From NCBI GenBank assembly GCA_905221615.1, contig CAJNDT010001868.1:547501-611500 (forward strand): a stretch of DNA of 64,000 bases. Direction: 5' to 3'. The position numbers and the translations under genes were made by a program. Under the pieces are notes generated by a model. The model made no database searches and was not told the DNA's origin. It saw only the letters and a program-made list of their open reading frames with translations. Below are positions 42,310 through 54,539 of the stretch, in pieces. How positions within the stretch are numbered: the first letter of the stretch is position 1; each line of letters starts with the position of its first letter. The DNA is from Symbiodinium sp. CCMP2592 (taxonomy: Eukaryota > Sar > Dinophyceae > Suessiales > Symbiodiniaceae).

Positions 42310-43180
42310 ACCCGGTCTAAATCGGCTTTGAGATTGGTCCGGTGAGCAGAAGCCAGAAGCCGACGATGACCTCAGTTTGAAAGTCTTTTGAGTTTGCTGT
42401 CCGCCCGAGAAAAGGCCAACTCTGATAGACATGACGCTTAACTGGGCCAAATTCGGTTCTCTTCCGTTGAGCCCTCAGCTTTGTGAAGATTCAACTGTGC
42501 GAGCAACCCCTTCCAAGGCACACTGCGCTCTGCCAGATCTTAAGACATGACATGTGGCAACCCTGCAAAATCACATATTGTTTCGATGTTTGTTTCGTTG
42601 TGATACTCAGTTGCATTATCCGTGAGAAATATTCGTCTGTTTCTATCATCCGTGGTGACAGTCCTCACGTCTTTTCCTGTATGCAGTACATGAATCGACT
42701 GAACATGTGGAATGTCGCATGGTAGAGTCTTTTCTTGAGACGCACGTTTCGCAGACGTCTTGGGCTACAGCGAAAAATCGGCTAGCTGTGTGAGGACGGG
42801 CACTCTGCAACCTAGCTCCAGCTTCTAAATCCGTAATGCTCATCTCGACCTTGAGTTGTGCAGGAAGTTATGGTGATTTTTGCTGGCAAGTTTCTTTGAC
42901 ACACATGCTTTGTTCAGACAGGCCATAATGGCCGGGAGGATTGATGCTAGAGAAATGTGATGATCATCATCGCGTCTCATCGCAGGCTGCTGGAAGCGCC
43001 GCAAGCTAACACCTCGTAGTCTTTCGACATGTCGCAGCAGTGCAGAGATCTTGAGCAGCGCAGGGATCCACCAAGATCAGCGAGCTTACTGAGGAGGCGC
43101 CTAAGAGTTGCATGGGATCTGGAAGCTAATGCGAGAGAGACACCGTATCCAGCCAACTGCAGAGTCTGCCTATCTGCCTG
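42310..43180. other. Spacer
   Basis: No supported exon; small Cys-containing ORFs only. Confidence 0.3.
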
Positions 43181-43391
43181 CCTGCCCGCCTGCCCGCCTT
43201 GCGAGTGTCTGTCTGTATGTCCTGTATGTCTGTTTGTCTGTCAGGAGGTACATAAATCCATCTGTATCTACGTATGAGTGTATCTTTGCATGTGTGTTGG
43301 TATGTATGTACATAATTATCTACATAGTTATATACACAGTTATATACATGTGTGCATATGCATATACATATGTAAAATACATGCATAAATC

Positions 43392-43422
<31 letters not shown>

Positions 43423-43440
43423 ATATGTATGTATGGCAGC
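43180..43440 (+). repeat. TGCC/TGTC and TATATA microsatellites
   Basis: CTGCCTGCCCGCC, GTCTGTATGTC and ACATACATATG runs, plus TA repeats at ~43393-43412. Confidence 0.8.
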
Positions 43441-44820
43441 TAGATTGATTCAACTCTTTCTTTCTATGTGCGAGTGCATACATGCTTGTGTATGGGAACA
43501 TGCATGTGTACACGTACCTGTGATTCATGCGACAGCTACAGGTTTCATGGCGGTTTGCTTTCCTGTGCACATTTGCATGCTACAGGATTCATGAAGCTTC
43601 GTATTCCATGTAAAAATATCTACAAGGGCTGTTATGATACACTTACATGCGACACCAAGAACCACCAGGAATCGACGCCAACAACAGCGTCGATGCTTCT
43701 TGGATCGCAAGGAAGTTAAGCATGATCCGAATTGTTTCGAGCCTGAACACTGGCACACCCCACCGCTGCCACAGGGTTATTCAAGAAACCGACACAGCGC
43801 CAAACATGCCAGATCTTGTTTTCCCGGCCTCAGCACTTCAAACGCCACTAACCTCTGTATTCGTTCGAATGCGCCAGCTCCGTGTCTTTGCAACCGTCAG
43901 CGCCATCCAGACTTAAAGGCGTTTCTCCACTAAATCAATAGAGAAGCAACTAATACAAAGAAAATACTGCGAAAAGGGGGAAGCCATCTGTTCAGGAAGC
44001 GAGGCCTTTTAGTGAACAAAAACACCACGCGATGCAGGCGGGCATGGATGAGCGGGGGGACGGGCAATGTGTCTGCGTGGGTCCACAGGCAGACACGCCC
44101 TTACACTGTAGAAGCCACTACTGCAATAAACAAGGAGATGCTCGACATTAAAGACAATCCCCCCGAGAACAAGTTGATTTGGTAGCCGCTCACCTGTCCT
44201 GTCGTTTCTTGGATGATCATGCAGCAGCTGAGTGGGCATAGTCGACATGGAGTCCATATGGTAAGTGTCTGTAAGCGATCGGTGCTTCACAGCTTCCCGG
44301 CCCGACTCTCGGAGGCATCACCAGCATGGAAGTTCAAGCGGCTCTATTCTAATTGTAACTGAGAAAGAGGTATGGCCGGAATGAGAAAGTAGCTGGCAAT
44401 GCAGAGGATCATGTTGTATGTTGGAACAACGGGAGCTCTGGCATAGTTTTCTCTTTGTCGTAGGCCGCGCCCCCTAGCGGCCAAATGGGAGAATCCGAAT
44501 CACAATAAGCAGCGCATGCAATCTGCGAAGACCATGAAGACCACAAAGCCGACGGGAGACTACATGTAGAATGAGCCTGCTCGTTGGCGCTGCGAGTGAG
44601 GTCACTGCTGTCTCAAAAGTGCCAACAGTCACAGGGATGGGCCCCCGAACCCGCGATGTTCGTGAGTGTTGTGGATTTTGAAACTATGCAACTTCGTGGC
44701 GTGTCCAAAGTGGCGACACTCACCTGGATGATCCATGGTTTCGGTCTGCGCAGCGCCCAGCGGCTGACCCTCAACCCTAGACCCTTTCATATCTATACAC
44801 CTAAACTCCAAACAACCCAC
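43441..44820. other. Spacer, no supported gene
   Basis: 43634-43933 is open in two frames with modest composition; no firm call. Confidence 0.28.
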
Positions 44821-45124
44821 CACCCATAGGGGGGCTGCGGGTGCAAACCCTACACCCACCCCACACCACAAGGAGGGGGGGAGAGGGTTAAGCAGTAAAC
44901 CTGAAACCCACAACCCACCACCACAGCACACCTCACCACACCACAGGTGGGGAGAGGGGGGGTTAAATAACCCAGAACCCACCACCGCACCACAGGTGGT
45001 GGCAAATGCAAACCCTAAACCCAAGACCCACCACCACACCACAAGGAGGGGGGAAGAGAGTTAAACAGTAAACCTGAAACCCGCAACCCACCACCACAGC
45101 GCACCTCACCACACCACAGGGGGG
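44821..45124 (+). repeat. C/A-rich minisatellite, about 173 bp higher-order unit, left part
   Basis: Words CCCACCACCACACCACA, AGGAGGGGGG, GTTAAACAGTAAACCTGAAACC and AAACCCTAAACCC recur. The AGGAGGGGGG block recurs about 173 bp apart (44871 and 45044). Confidence 0.75.
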
Positions 45125-45393
45125 TTAAATAGCAAGCATAAGCTAGCCCCACATCTTATGCCCTATACCCCCCCTACACTTTCACCCCATTTCTCAAACC
45201 GCCTAACACTTCAACCCTTAAATCCCTCAAAACACAAAGCACCTCCCAACAATCAATACAACAATCCCGAAACAAAGCAACGCACCAAAACCATTACAAT
45301 TATCCAAAACACAACCCAAAACCAAAGCAACTACCCAACTCCATAACTGGTATAGGGCATAAGATGTGGGGTTAGCTTATGCTTGCTTAAATA
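45125..45393. mobile_element. 255 bp TIR element (family C) inserted in the minisatellite
   Basis: The element spans 45132-45386, with 38 bp terminal inverted repeats (one mismatch) starting GCAAGCATAAGCTAGCCCCA. It is flanked by TTAAATA at 45125-45131 and 45387-45393, a probable 7 bp target-site duplication. The interior is almost G-free on the + strand and has no coding capacity. A non-autonomous DNA transposon or MITE. Confidence 0.85.
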
Positions 45394-45600
45394 ACCCCAA
45401 ACCCACCACTACTACACCACAGGAGGACGAGGGGGGTTAAACAACCCAACCCCACCACCACAGCACACCACACCAAACCACAGTGGGGAGGGGGGGGGTT
45501 CAATACCCCAAAACCCACCGCCACATCACAGGGTGAGGGTTAAACAACCCAAACTCACCACACCACACCACAGGAGGCTCGGTGGAGTGGGTCCAAGGGA
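45394..45600 (+). repeat. C/A-rich minisatellite, right part
   Basis: Continuation of the array: AACCCCAAACCCACC, GGAGGACGAGGGGGGTTAAAC and CACACCACACCACAGGAGG. Confidence 0.75.
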
Positions 45601-45899
45601 CCACGACCATGGGAGGCAGGGGACGTGGGCAACACCACACCACATAGCCCCCACAAACAGACCCAAAATGCGGCCGCCAAGAGCGTCCCCATGGCTCGTC
45701 TGACCTAAGGTCCTCCCGTGGTAGCAGAGGCAGGGGATCACCATGTTCGTAGGATCAGTTCAGGTTGTTCCGGTTTCTGTTCTCGGGTTGAGGTTCTGTC
45801 AGCTTTTTCTGGTGGCATGCTGGTTATCACTGCCGGATAGAAGTACGTATCTTTTCGAGCAGACAGCAACCGCTGCCGGAGCCAGGGGGTCGCAAGTTG

Positions 45900-46060
45900 A
45901 TCAACCGCTTAGCTCTAATGACTCTAATGATAACGATTATCATCAGCATCATCATAAGCATCACCAGCATCGTCATCACCATCACGATCACCATCACCTC
46001 TACCATCACCAATACCTTTACCACCACCTTTTATCATCATCGCCATCCTCGTGACGGTAG
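45900..46060 (+). repeat. CAT/ACC trinucleotide tract
   Basis: Runs of ATCATCAGCATCATC, ATCACCATCACGATC and ACCATCACC. Confidence 0.85.
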
Positions 46061-46865
46061 TATCAAAGCCTATGATTGCACCAACCGCCAACAAACCCGT
46101 GCACCTTGGTTCTCTTCGTTGAAGGTCGCATAAGTGAAATTGTCTAAGGCGTACGACACTGAAGAAAGGGCACAGAGGTACATCTCATGTGTCCCAAAAC
46201 GAGCACCAAGCCGAGTGCGAGCTGTAATCTGGTCCAGGGAGTGAAGGCGGCCGCCGTAGCCGGACGCGGGGGCCTGAGCACAGACTTGGTTCCGGTGTTT
46301 AGGGGCCTGTCGTTTAGGGGCTTGCTAGGCGCTCGAAAGGCCCCCAGGCCCCCCTCCCGAGGCCCCAATCCTGAAAGCCGGAAGTTGCCAGTGAAGATCA
46401 GGAGGCTGCAGCCACAGGGCGGCAGCAGGTGCGATGGGGCTTCATGCATTGCCTGAAATCTGTGCCTGACCCAGAAAACCATGCGATTAGAGTTTGCGCT
46501 GTGGAGGTTCCGTTTGCTTTTGTCATGGGTTTTCGAGATCCGCTAGCATCACGAAGGGTCCCGGGTTGCAGAAGGCTACTCTGATCACTCTGAAAACTTC
46601 GCGCTCAAAATGTGTACTAACAGGCAGCATAACAACCACGCTAGCAAATTATCATAGCCGTAAGCATAATAATCTACATAAGAGCGAAAGATCATCACAA
46701 TATCCTTTGTCAAAACCGTAGTAAGAATCAGAGTAATGATCATAATCGTAATCACAAGCCGCCATCGCGTTTTTCCTTCCGCCCGGGCCCGCGGCCAGGA
46801 CCGGGCGCCGGGCCGCACGCAGCGCCGAGCAGCGTTCGAGCCAGGTGGCGGCCTCCTGGCAGGAA
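46061..46865. other. Spacer, no supported gene
   Basis: Overlapping ORFs on both strands around 46144-46482 without clear coding character. Confidence 0.28.
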
Positions 46866-46869
46866 AGTT

Positions 46870-46915
46870 GGATGTATATATATATATTTATATATATATA
46901 TATATCTATATTTAG
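46870..46915 (+). repeat. TA microsatellite
   Basis: TATATATATATATT then ATATATATATATATCTATAT. Confidence 0.9.
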
Positions 46916-47482
46916 TATTACTGTTATTGTCATTTCTTACTGTTACTTCTTGTTTTAGTATTCCCATGAGTATTAGTATTCAAATTTATTTCACTCCTCC
47001 ATTCTTTTCCGCAAATTGCCATGGCAAGTTATTGGGTTCAAAATTAGATAGAGGGGTAATTGTAGTGTGGGTGGTTCCTCACAAATCTTCTCTTTTCATT
47101 ATTGTCGCTGTTTTTGTACGGCTGGTGAGGGTATTGTGTTTGCTGGGTAGCTTGTTTGTTTAAAGTTGGGATACATGGGCTATTACGGTTTTTGGGGCTA
47201 GTGTTGGGGTAGAGTACTGGTGGTGTAACGAGTAGTTCGGCTTCTTGAAGTGCAGGCTGTTGGGGTTCTGATCTACTTTCTTCTGTGAGTCATTCTAGAC
47301 TGAAAAGCTCGAGTTTGCAAGGCTTCATGCGATACTCGTAGAAGGTCGCCCTTCTAGAGACCCTCCACCTTGTTGGGTGAAGCTTCCGAGGCTCTGCGGC
47401 TAAGCCTCGGTGTGACGGAGCCATTCGCGCAGGTGGCCTTGGACATTGCGGGAGGCCTGGGGGGTTCGGGGTCTGGGGACTA

Positions 47483-47523
47483 CCCTAAACCCTAAACCCT
47501 GAACCCTATAAACCCTAAACCCG
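47483..47523 (+). repeat. Interstitial telomere-like CCCTAAA tract
   Basis: CCCTAAA twice, CCCTGAA, CCCTATAAA, then CCCTAAA. The reverse complement is TTTAGGG, the Arabidopsis-type telomere repeat reported for dinoflagellates. Confidence 0.75.
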
Positions 47524-48104
47524 AGGCATTGGAGGTTTCCCATGAGCCAACTTAAGAGACTCGGAGGCGGCGCCGCCTCCGCTGCCCACCTGGTTCTGGA
47601 GCACTTGCCTTAGAAGTCTTCTTCAGACTAGTAGCGAGTGGTCACTGGAATAATGCCAACAAGAGATCTAAAGGAGGTCCGAGGAGGAGGAGGACTAGCG
47701 AGGAAGAGGAGGAGGAGGAGTGGGAGGAGCAGCAGGCGCCGTTCGCTACACCCGAATCCTAACCTAAACCTTACAGTAAATGAATTCCTAAACCCTGAAC
47801 AGTTGCACCCTGAATCCCTAAGTCTAGACCATGGACCTTCGAGGCATCGCACGGTCATCGAAAACGCCTACAACGACGTTGCAGGTGCTGCTGTTTGAGT
47901 ACCCCCTCTTTGGCCCCAGCTACAACAGGGTCACGACGGCCACTTCAAACGGATGTGCTGCAACTGTTTTGTTCGCATAACGCATAATCCGTGTTGCGAT
48001 GGTGGGGAATGGTAGATGCACAATTCAAGGAAGGGGAAGCGGGGTGAAGTTGCCGGAAACTTGAGCCCTCCATGCCAAAGCTAAGAACCTGTAGTGCCAT
48101 GCAG
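47524..48104. other. Spacer with GGA tract
   Basis: GGAGGAGGAGGAC and GGAGGAGGAGGAG near 47684-47722. No supported gene. Confidence 0.3.
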
Positions 48105-48236
48105 AAGAAAGCCTTCAAGAACAGTCTGTCAGAGAACATGCACCCGTACAAAGATCTCAGAAGCCGAGCTTCAGAAGCGGCTTGCCGCAGGGCCGCTGCC
48201 CCACGTCCCGGCTGGCCTGGTTCCGGCCGTGATTGA
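48105..48236 (+). CDS. Candidate exon
   Basis: After ATGCAG the frame reads KKAFKNSLSENMHPYKDLRS then RASEAACRRAAAPRPG, stop TGA at 48234-48236. The first 20 residues are gene-like. The right boundary is uncertain, and another frame over the same DNA is also open. Confidence 0.32.
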   Translation, partial: KKAFKNSLSENMHPYKDLRSRASEAACRRAAAPRPGWPGSGRD

Positions 48237-48429
48237 GGCGGAGGGCTGGGATGTTCTGGGGGACCTCTCATTCCATGAACCGAGTTGCTTCTGACTCCTA
48301 CACGTGTGAACATCAACCAAGAGCCTATGCTATGTGCATCAGAATAGATGGACAAACAAAGGTACGTGCCTACACACTTGCACATTCATGCATGCATACA
48401 TAGTGACACGCATGACTGCACGCGTGCAT

Positions 48430-48650
48430 ACCTTATGTAACTTATGTATGTATGTGTGTATGTCTGTATGCATGTCTGTATATATATAATATACATACAC
48501 ACATGCATATGTATATACACAAGGACAAGCCTGGAACACAAAAACCCATCCGGAGCGCCATCAAGACCGAAAGGAGTGCGGGTATATATATATATATATA
48601 TATATGCATACATACACATGCATGTGCACACATATATTATATGTGTACAT
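48430..48650 (+). repeat. TATG/TA microsatellite patches
   Basis: TGTATGTATGTGTGTATG, TATATATAATATACAT and a second TA run at ~48582-48605. Confidence 0.8.
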
Positions 48651-49815
48651 GTATTCATTGTATGCATTCCAGGCATCTCCGAACTTGGCCGGCGCAGAGT
48701 CCGCTTTGACCCGCCAGGCAGACTTTTCGGTTTTCTGTTTTTGGTTTCAGGTTTGACCTGAAGGATCTTAGGGTTTAGGACGGTTTTGAAAGGCTCAGAA
48801 ACGCACTGATTTAGAAGACACCCTTCTAAAGTAACTTGCGGTCTTCCGTGTTCAACTTGGCTCCGATGGATTACGGACGGGGCCTGTTGTTGTGCTTTGC
48901 GCTGAGCCCAAAGGACAATTAGACGGAAGGAGTTTCTGAAAAGAATCCCCACATGTGATCCAAAAGACCGCACCACGGAAGTTTTCCTGGGTTCAGGTTC
49001 TTGGGCTCAGCCGTTGAACCCGAGAGAACCCTATCCTTAAGATCAGAGCGGGTGCAGAGACTTTCGCATGCCTTGGGAGTTTTGGGCAGTTGAGGAGGCC
49101 TCACAAGAGGATTCCTGGAGTCTCTAAAGGGTTTGCAGGGTTTCAATAAAAGTAGGGAGGGCGTGACATTATCATCGCTTTCCTGCAAATGCCGGAAAAG
49201 ACCATGGCAAGATCACCAATATGAAATGTCCGCGAACGGCTTTCGTTTCTCCCTTTCTGTCACAGGGGGGGCCTGTGATGATCTCTTATTTTTGCGGCCT
49301 GTGGCCTTTGTTCCAGTACGTGGACTTCTTCTTCTTCTTCTTTTCGACATCACGGGTATCACCAGCACCGAAATAGTGAAGCCGTCTCGACTGATGCTAG
49401 ATACGTTGGCCAATCAATTTGCCGTTCTCCGATGGAACCACAGGATATGGTTGGAAAGACTTTTCTGTTGTTTGCCCTCAACGCAACTTTCTCCCAAAAC
49501 TGCAAGCGCCAAAATTCGATAATTCCGTCGTGGCTTATCATCCGACTCACACCAAGCAGCTCTGAAGCCAAGCCGTGCCCTGCCTGGCAGATCGCGATGC
49601 TGATCGCGCAGCTCGGCTTTCTTGGGATATGTGTATAATGACAACATGTTCCTGAACTTGTGTTTCCTGCCCTTCACAAACGTGGTGGAGAGTCCTGACT
49701 TTCTGGGCCTTCTGTGCAGGAGCTTCCATTCTCATGACTTGTCGAGGCACAAATGCAAACACAGCTTCTTAAAGTTTCGACCAGGGCCCAGATCAGATCT
49801 GTGCAGCGAGAAACA
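48651..49815. other. Spacer, no firm gene
   Basis: 49133-49522 (+) and 49547-49762 (-) are open with mixed composition. CTTAGGGTTTAGG at ~48768 is telomere-like. Confidence 0.28.
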
Positions 49816-50035
49816 GACGCGTCTGGGCAAAGAGGCCTGACATGGCATGACCCGTCAAAAAGGCAAAGAAGCGTGTGGGAAAGAGTCTTGGCCCTGTGGA
49901 GATAGTGAAGCATACCCGAAAAGAGGCGTAAAAATGTGTGACCTGCGGAAGGAGAGCCAGAAGCGTTTAGGAAAAGAAGGCCTGCAACCGGGGAGAGACA
50001 AAAGCAAGCGTCTGGGAAAAAGAGGCTTAGAGGTG
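49816..50035 (+). repeat. Degenerate GCGTCTGGGAAAAGAGGC repeat
   Basis: About five copies: GCGTCTGGGCAAAGAGGC, GCGTGTGGGAAAGAG, CATACCCGAAAAGAGGC, GCGTTTAGGAAAAGAAGGC and GCGTCTGGGAAAAAGAGGC. One frame reads KRLGKEG/KRLGKRG. The (T/C)TGGGAAAAG core resembles the CTTGGRAAAG decamer at the window start. Confidence 0.6.
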
Positions 50036-50254
50036 TGCATCAAAAGCAGGATGCGTTTGCCCCTGCCGTGTTGGAGACGGCGGCTGAGGCGGAGCCGGCT
50101 ACGCAACCGTCCCTGGCAAGAACAAAGGTCCGGGGAGGCAGGAGAGGACTATTACGATTGTCTAGTACCGTTTCGAATCGTGCTGCTATTGTCATTGCAT
50201 TGCCTGCTACAGTAGTGAGGTTTTCTGTACCTTTGTTGTTACAACCTACTGCGA

Positions 50255-50335
50255 CCACTTCCACCATCACTGCCACTACCAGACCCACCCACCCCCACCC
50301 GCACCGCCGCCGCCGCCGCCACCGCCACTACAAAC
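50255..50335 (+). repeat. ACC/CCG trinucleotide tract
   Basis: CACTTCCACCATCACTGCC to CCGCCGCCGCCGCCACCGCC. Confidence 0.8.
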
Positions 50336-52740
50336 CTCCACTGCGTCACAACGTCGACGACCACAACACTGCTGCTCTTGCCGGGACGACTTAGTGGAGG
50401 CCAGCACTGAGCACCTTGTAATTTGCACTGCCCCGGACGACCAACTTCCAAGATTTACTATTTGGCGTTTAAATTCGGCCCAAAATCCGGAGACCTGTGT
50501 CAAACCTCGGCCCTCCTCCCCAAAACTATTGAATTACCTGAAGCTCCAACCCCGCGCAACAGTCTCAACCTTCCTTGCAGGTTTTCCGTGTTCTTCTGGA
50601 GGACGTCTCACGCATGCTCGAAAATGCACCCGGGCGATGACGGTTTCGGTCGCCAGACCCGCCAGGAACAGGACCCTGCTTGGGGGTTCAGGGTTGAATG
50701 CTACAGGCGTCAAATCTCGCGTCCGTTTTCTTTCTCTTGGTTTTATGGCTGCTGTGACTTCGATGCCTACTGTTACTGTTGTGGTTCTGAAGTGCCATCG
50801 TTTGCTGTAGCTTTTAGTTCCATCCTTTCTTGGCCCTAGTCTTGATAGGCTGATCATCTCTGTGTTCCGTGGTGGACTTCAAAGTCCAATGCCCGGAATT
50901 GCATTCAGTGCTCTCTGAGTTTGGAGCGAAGGCGATGCTTGAGTTAATGCTGCCCTGTGCTGTCTAGCTTTTGCTTTCCCGTCAAACTGTTCCTGGCTGG
51001 TCGGCTGTGAATCATTCTCGCCCCTGCCGTGTACAAAGGCGTTTTCCGCACATAGTTATTCCGGCCTGATGGCCTTCATTCCCTAGGTCAAGACCTGTGC
51101 CTTGAACCCCTCACGGGAGCCCCAGATGCAAAGTCCCGAACTCACTTTAAACCCAAGGTTTGCCCCGGAGCCCTGTGCCTGGAGCCTGTAATGTGTAAAC
51201 CCGAAGCCCGCATCCCTGCGCTGGGGCAGCGGAAAGAAATCCTTGAAAGGCCTTCCCGGAAGGCAGAGGTGGTGTCTTGATCTTGGAAGCTTCTCACCGA
51301 CTCGGTTGCACAGAGCTACTCGTAGGAGCAGACCGTGAAAAGCTGCATGCTTGTCTAGTCCAGTCTTGCCTGCTCTGGCGTTCTGGGATTTCAGGCTTCT
51401 GGCTTTGAACCTGGCAGGGAGAGGTTTACGGTTCTGCAGACCACAACATCGAATACTTTCAGAGGATCTTACAAGGACCGGATGCTTCCACATCAGGCTC
51501 CAAGTGCCGTGGTGTCACCAAATCCCACTCCCAAGACAAGAAATCCTCAACCCAATTCTCGGACCCGCATTGTTGCCGGGATCCCGCACTGCCTCCGGCA
51601 ACGTTGTGAAAGAAGCGAAGGAGCCAAGTTTGGAGCCCTGGCTGACGCAGTCATACATGTTACGCGAAAGCCCTTACGGGGGGGGGGGGTGTATGGATTG
51701 CAGTTGAGAACCAATCCGCCTGTGGTAGGGTTCCACCCTTGGCTCAGAAGTGAGAAGTGGAAGCCAAAGGGAGGGCCACCAGAGCAGAGCGAGTCGAATC
51801 ATGCCAGGCCCGGAATGCCGTCAGACGTCAGAGCTTGAACTCATATTCGTTATAGGAATACTCGTCAAAGGCAATAACAAGAACAGCTATCGTAATCATG
51901 ACAATTCTAGCAACGGGGTGTTGGGGCACAAATTTTCGGGTTTCCCCCTGCCGGAACGTGGGCGGGTTCGCGCTCTGTGCGCTGCTTACATTTCGCTGTC
52001 GGAAGACCAAGTAGAATCATTCCTTATGCTTCCTTGCTCACCCACAAAACTCCAGTGAGCTAGTGAATTAGTGTAGTTATTATGGCCTTTGTTTCGGCCT
52101 TTGTAGGTTCAAGGTCTGGGCATTTGGGGCTTTAGATGGGTACTTGCTGGAAAAATCCACCACTTTGCGCCCAGTTTTATGGTTTTCCGGGGAGGCGTGG
52201 AGTGTCGACTGTAGAGGTGTAGGGGTAGATCATTGCACGCTTCTCGTAGGTTGGAGCTTCTCATGTTGGGCACCGGACCTCGTCCATCTAAGCTCGCAGC
52301 ACTGACCTCACGCCCAAACCACCAACACTCCAACTCAGCATATGAGGACTCTCCTTTCAGGATCAGGCAAATTGAAGACATGAACCCTCACGGGTAAGCC
52401 TTTTAAACCTCCGCCAATTCCAGCATCTCGCAAGGCGGAGACCAGCAAAGTGGAAGCCTCGGGGCAGTTTGGTTCTTTCAGTCTCAGTAGCCTCAGTAAC
52501 CCAGACCCGGTCTCTTGTTGGGAACATGTGGTGTGTGTGGGATGGGGCTGGACTTGACTTGTCTCAAAGAGCCCTGACACCCTTCGCAGCCCTCCACACC
52601 TGGCTTTCATGCTCATGCGTGCGCCGTTGCATGAATCGGACCGATCAGATCTGCAAGATCCGCACAAGTTTTGCATGGAAGCCGAAGCGCCCAAGGTCCG
52701 GGCGAGCCCCCTGAGCCGGGGCCCTTGCTGTGGCTCACAG
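50336..52740. other. Region without supported gene
   Basis: ORFs at 50394-50839 and 51083-51838 in several frames conflict with each other. I could not select any. A G12 run lies at 51678-51689. Confidence 0.28.
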
Positions 52741-52744
52741 CAGG

Positions 52745-52798
52745 TTAAGGTTCAGGGTTAGGGATTAGAGTTTTTCGTAGGGCTTAGGGCTTGGGGTG
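52745..52798 (+). repeat. Degenerate TTTAGGG-like tract
   Basis: TTAAGGTTCAGGGTTAGGG, then ATTAGAG, then TAGGGCTTAGGGCTTGGGG. Confidence 0.55.
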
Positions 52799-52988
52799 AT
52801 CGCACTTCTGTTTGGGGGCAGGGTGAAGTCTTTGGGCAATTTTCTGCGCCTAGGGCCTCGGGCATTTCGCCTAGACGGCCATGACAATAGCTCAGCGCGT
52901 GACCCTCACCCTCCAACGCCAGCCGCGAGGCCGTATAGGCAAACTATTCTCGCAACCGCCGCAAGGGGTGGCTCAGTATTGCATGTTG

Positions 52989-53014
52989 CTTGTATATATA
53001 TATATATACATATA
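52989..53014 (+). repeat. TA microsatellite
   Basis: TGTATATATATATATATACATATA. Confidence 0.9.
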
Positions 53015-54000
53015 AACCAATCCAACGGTGATTTATCCAAAGATCCCCTGTCTGCAGAGCAAGGCAAGAGCTGCTGTCGCAGTCTGTGCAAGAGCACAGT
53101 GATGCGGAGCGACCTGAGGGCTCAGGGTTACCTTGTTGTAATGCTGTAATGGCAGTGGAACTGGAACTGCATCAGAACGAGACAGCTCTTGAGGTGAAGG
53201 TCATCAACCGATGATGCTCAGTAGCGATAGTCCATTTCGAGCTCTCTGCTTTCGGACTCGACCTCAGGATTTGTTCAGGGCTTTGACGGGATCCGAGGTA
53301 TGAGTTCTTTTTTGAAGGCAGTGCGCCTGACAGCAGGTATGTTTTTGGGGTTGGTGTTGTCTTTCGGTCACATCATTGACCTCTCAAGATCACCGGCCCC
53401 ATCGCACACTAGCGGAGGACATGCAGCACGTGGACATTCTGGAGCAAGCGCGCCGGGAGGCCTCGGTGATGAGACACAATAAGCGTTGGGTCTTTTGCTA
53501 GTAGCTGCTAGTACATACCTTTTAATAGTTGACTATATACTGTTTATTGGAGCTCGTGAAGATGGTTGATGAGACGCTGTCCTGACGAGAACTGTCGCAG
53601 GCTGATGCAGAACTTCTGATGCACTCGGGTACAACAGTGTAGCATCTTCTGCTGAGCGTGCCAGCTTTAACTCTCAATCCCAAAACTTGAACCCTAAACC
53701 AGAAGCAACGACACGACCTTCAGAGTCATCCTTGGTCTCAGGAGCTAGACCATCAGGCAGCGCTGACTGTAGATAGTTACGTTAAGTTATGGTGTTATAG
53801 CCCGACTCTCACACGCCTCGAAGCATTGTCATCTGTATTCATACTCCGGTGCGACCTCAACACTGCCGGCCTCAAGTAACATTTGGAGTCCCCACCCCTT
53901 GGCATGCGCAATGCGCTCTAGACTCTCGTATGATTGCAGACATCTGCGACTACGACTAAGCCGATTACGACTACGACAGGTACAACTGCAGGTTGCTACC
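53015..54000. other. Spacer, no supported gene
   Basis: A small ORF at 53300-53482 starts with SSFLKAVRLTAGMFLGLVLS and could be a signal-like peptide, but nothing else supports it. Confidence 0.25.
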
Positions 54001-54034
54001 TAGTACTAGTACTACAGGCACTCATACTGCTGCT

Positions 54035-54067
<33 letters not shown>

Positions 54068-54075
54068 GGCTGCTA
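54000..54075 (+). repeat. CTG trinucleotide tract
   Basis: CTGCTGCTGCTGCTGCTG around 54038-54068. Confidence 0.9.
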
Positions 54076-54261
54076 CTGGTACATGCATTCAGGCCCTAGA
54101 CTCCCTACGATGTACACCCTAAGTCTTCCATATCCTAAGATTCAAACCCGACCTAACCCGGAACCCAAATTGGACCTTGCGCTGGAACCGAGCCGAGACA
54201 CTGCGGAGGTGCGCACGGCGCGGCGGATTGCGGTTGCCTCGCTCCTCCTAGCAGGTCGGTC

Positions 54262-54390
54262 GTTTTGGAAAATCGGGGACCCTTGCAAGGCGTCTCTGAA
54301 AGTGGGACAAAAGACTCAAACAGCAGGATCCTTTGCCCAATCAACTGGTCTCAGACTTTGGGGTTTAGGGTTCTCTCAAGCCTCAACCCT
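54262..54390 (+). repeat. Probable diverged family B palindromic element
   Basis: GGAAAATCGGGGACCC, then AGCAGGATCCTTTGCC, followed by GGGGTTTAGGG. The frame reads ENRGPLQGVSESGTKDSNSR, paralleling the SENRGP...NSRIL reading at 32709-32794. The right arm is decayed. Confidence 0.4.
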
Positions 54391-54539
54391 CTGAGCGAAG
54401 TCTACTTGGCCGGTCGTCATTGTTGTCACACCTTACTCATATCTGCTTTCCCGGTCCCACAGGAACCCATGTTTTGTGTGCATACGTACGGACGCACATA
54501 CGGGAAATTGTGTGCATAGATCATATGCGGTGGCATATC

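Noticed and set aside
43290-43440. CRISPR-like or regulatory repeat array
   Set aside because: Only microsatellite words; no conserved repeat-spacer structure, and the genome is eukaryotic.
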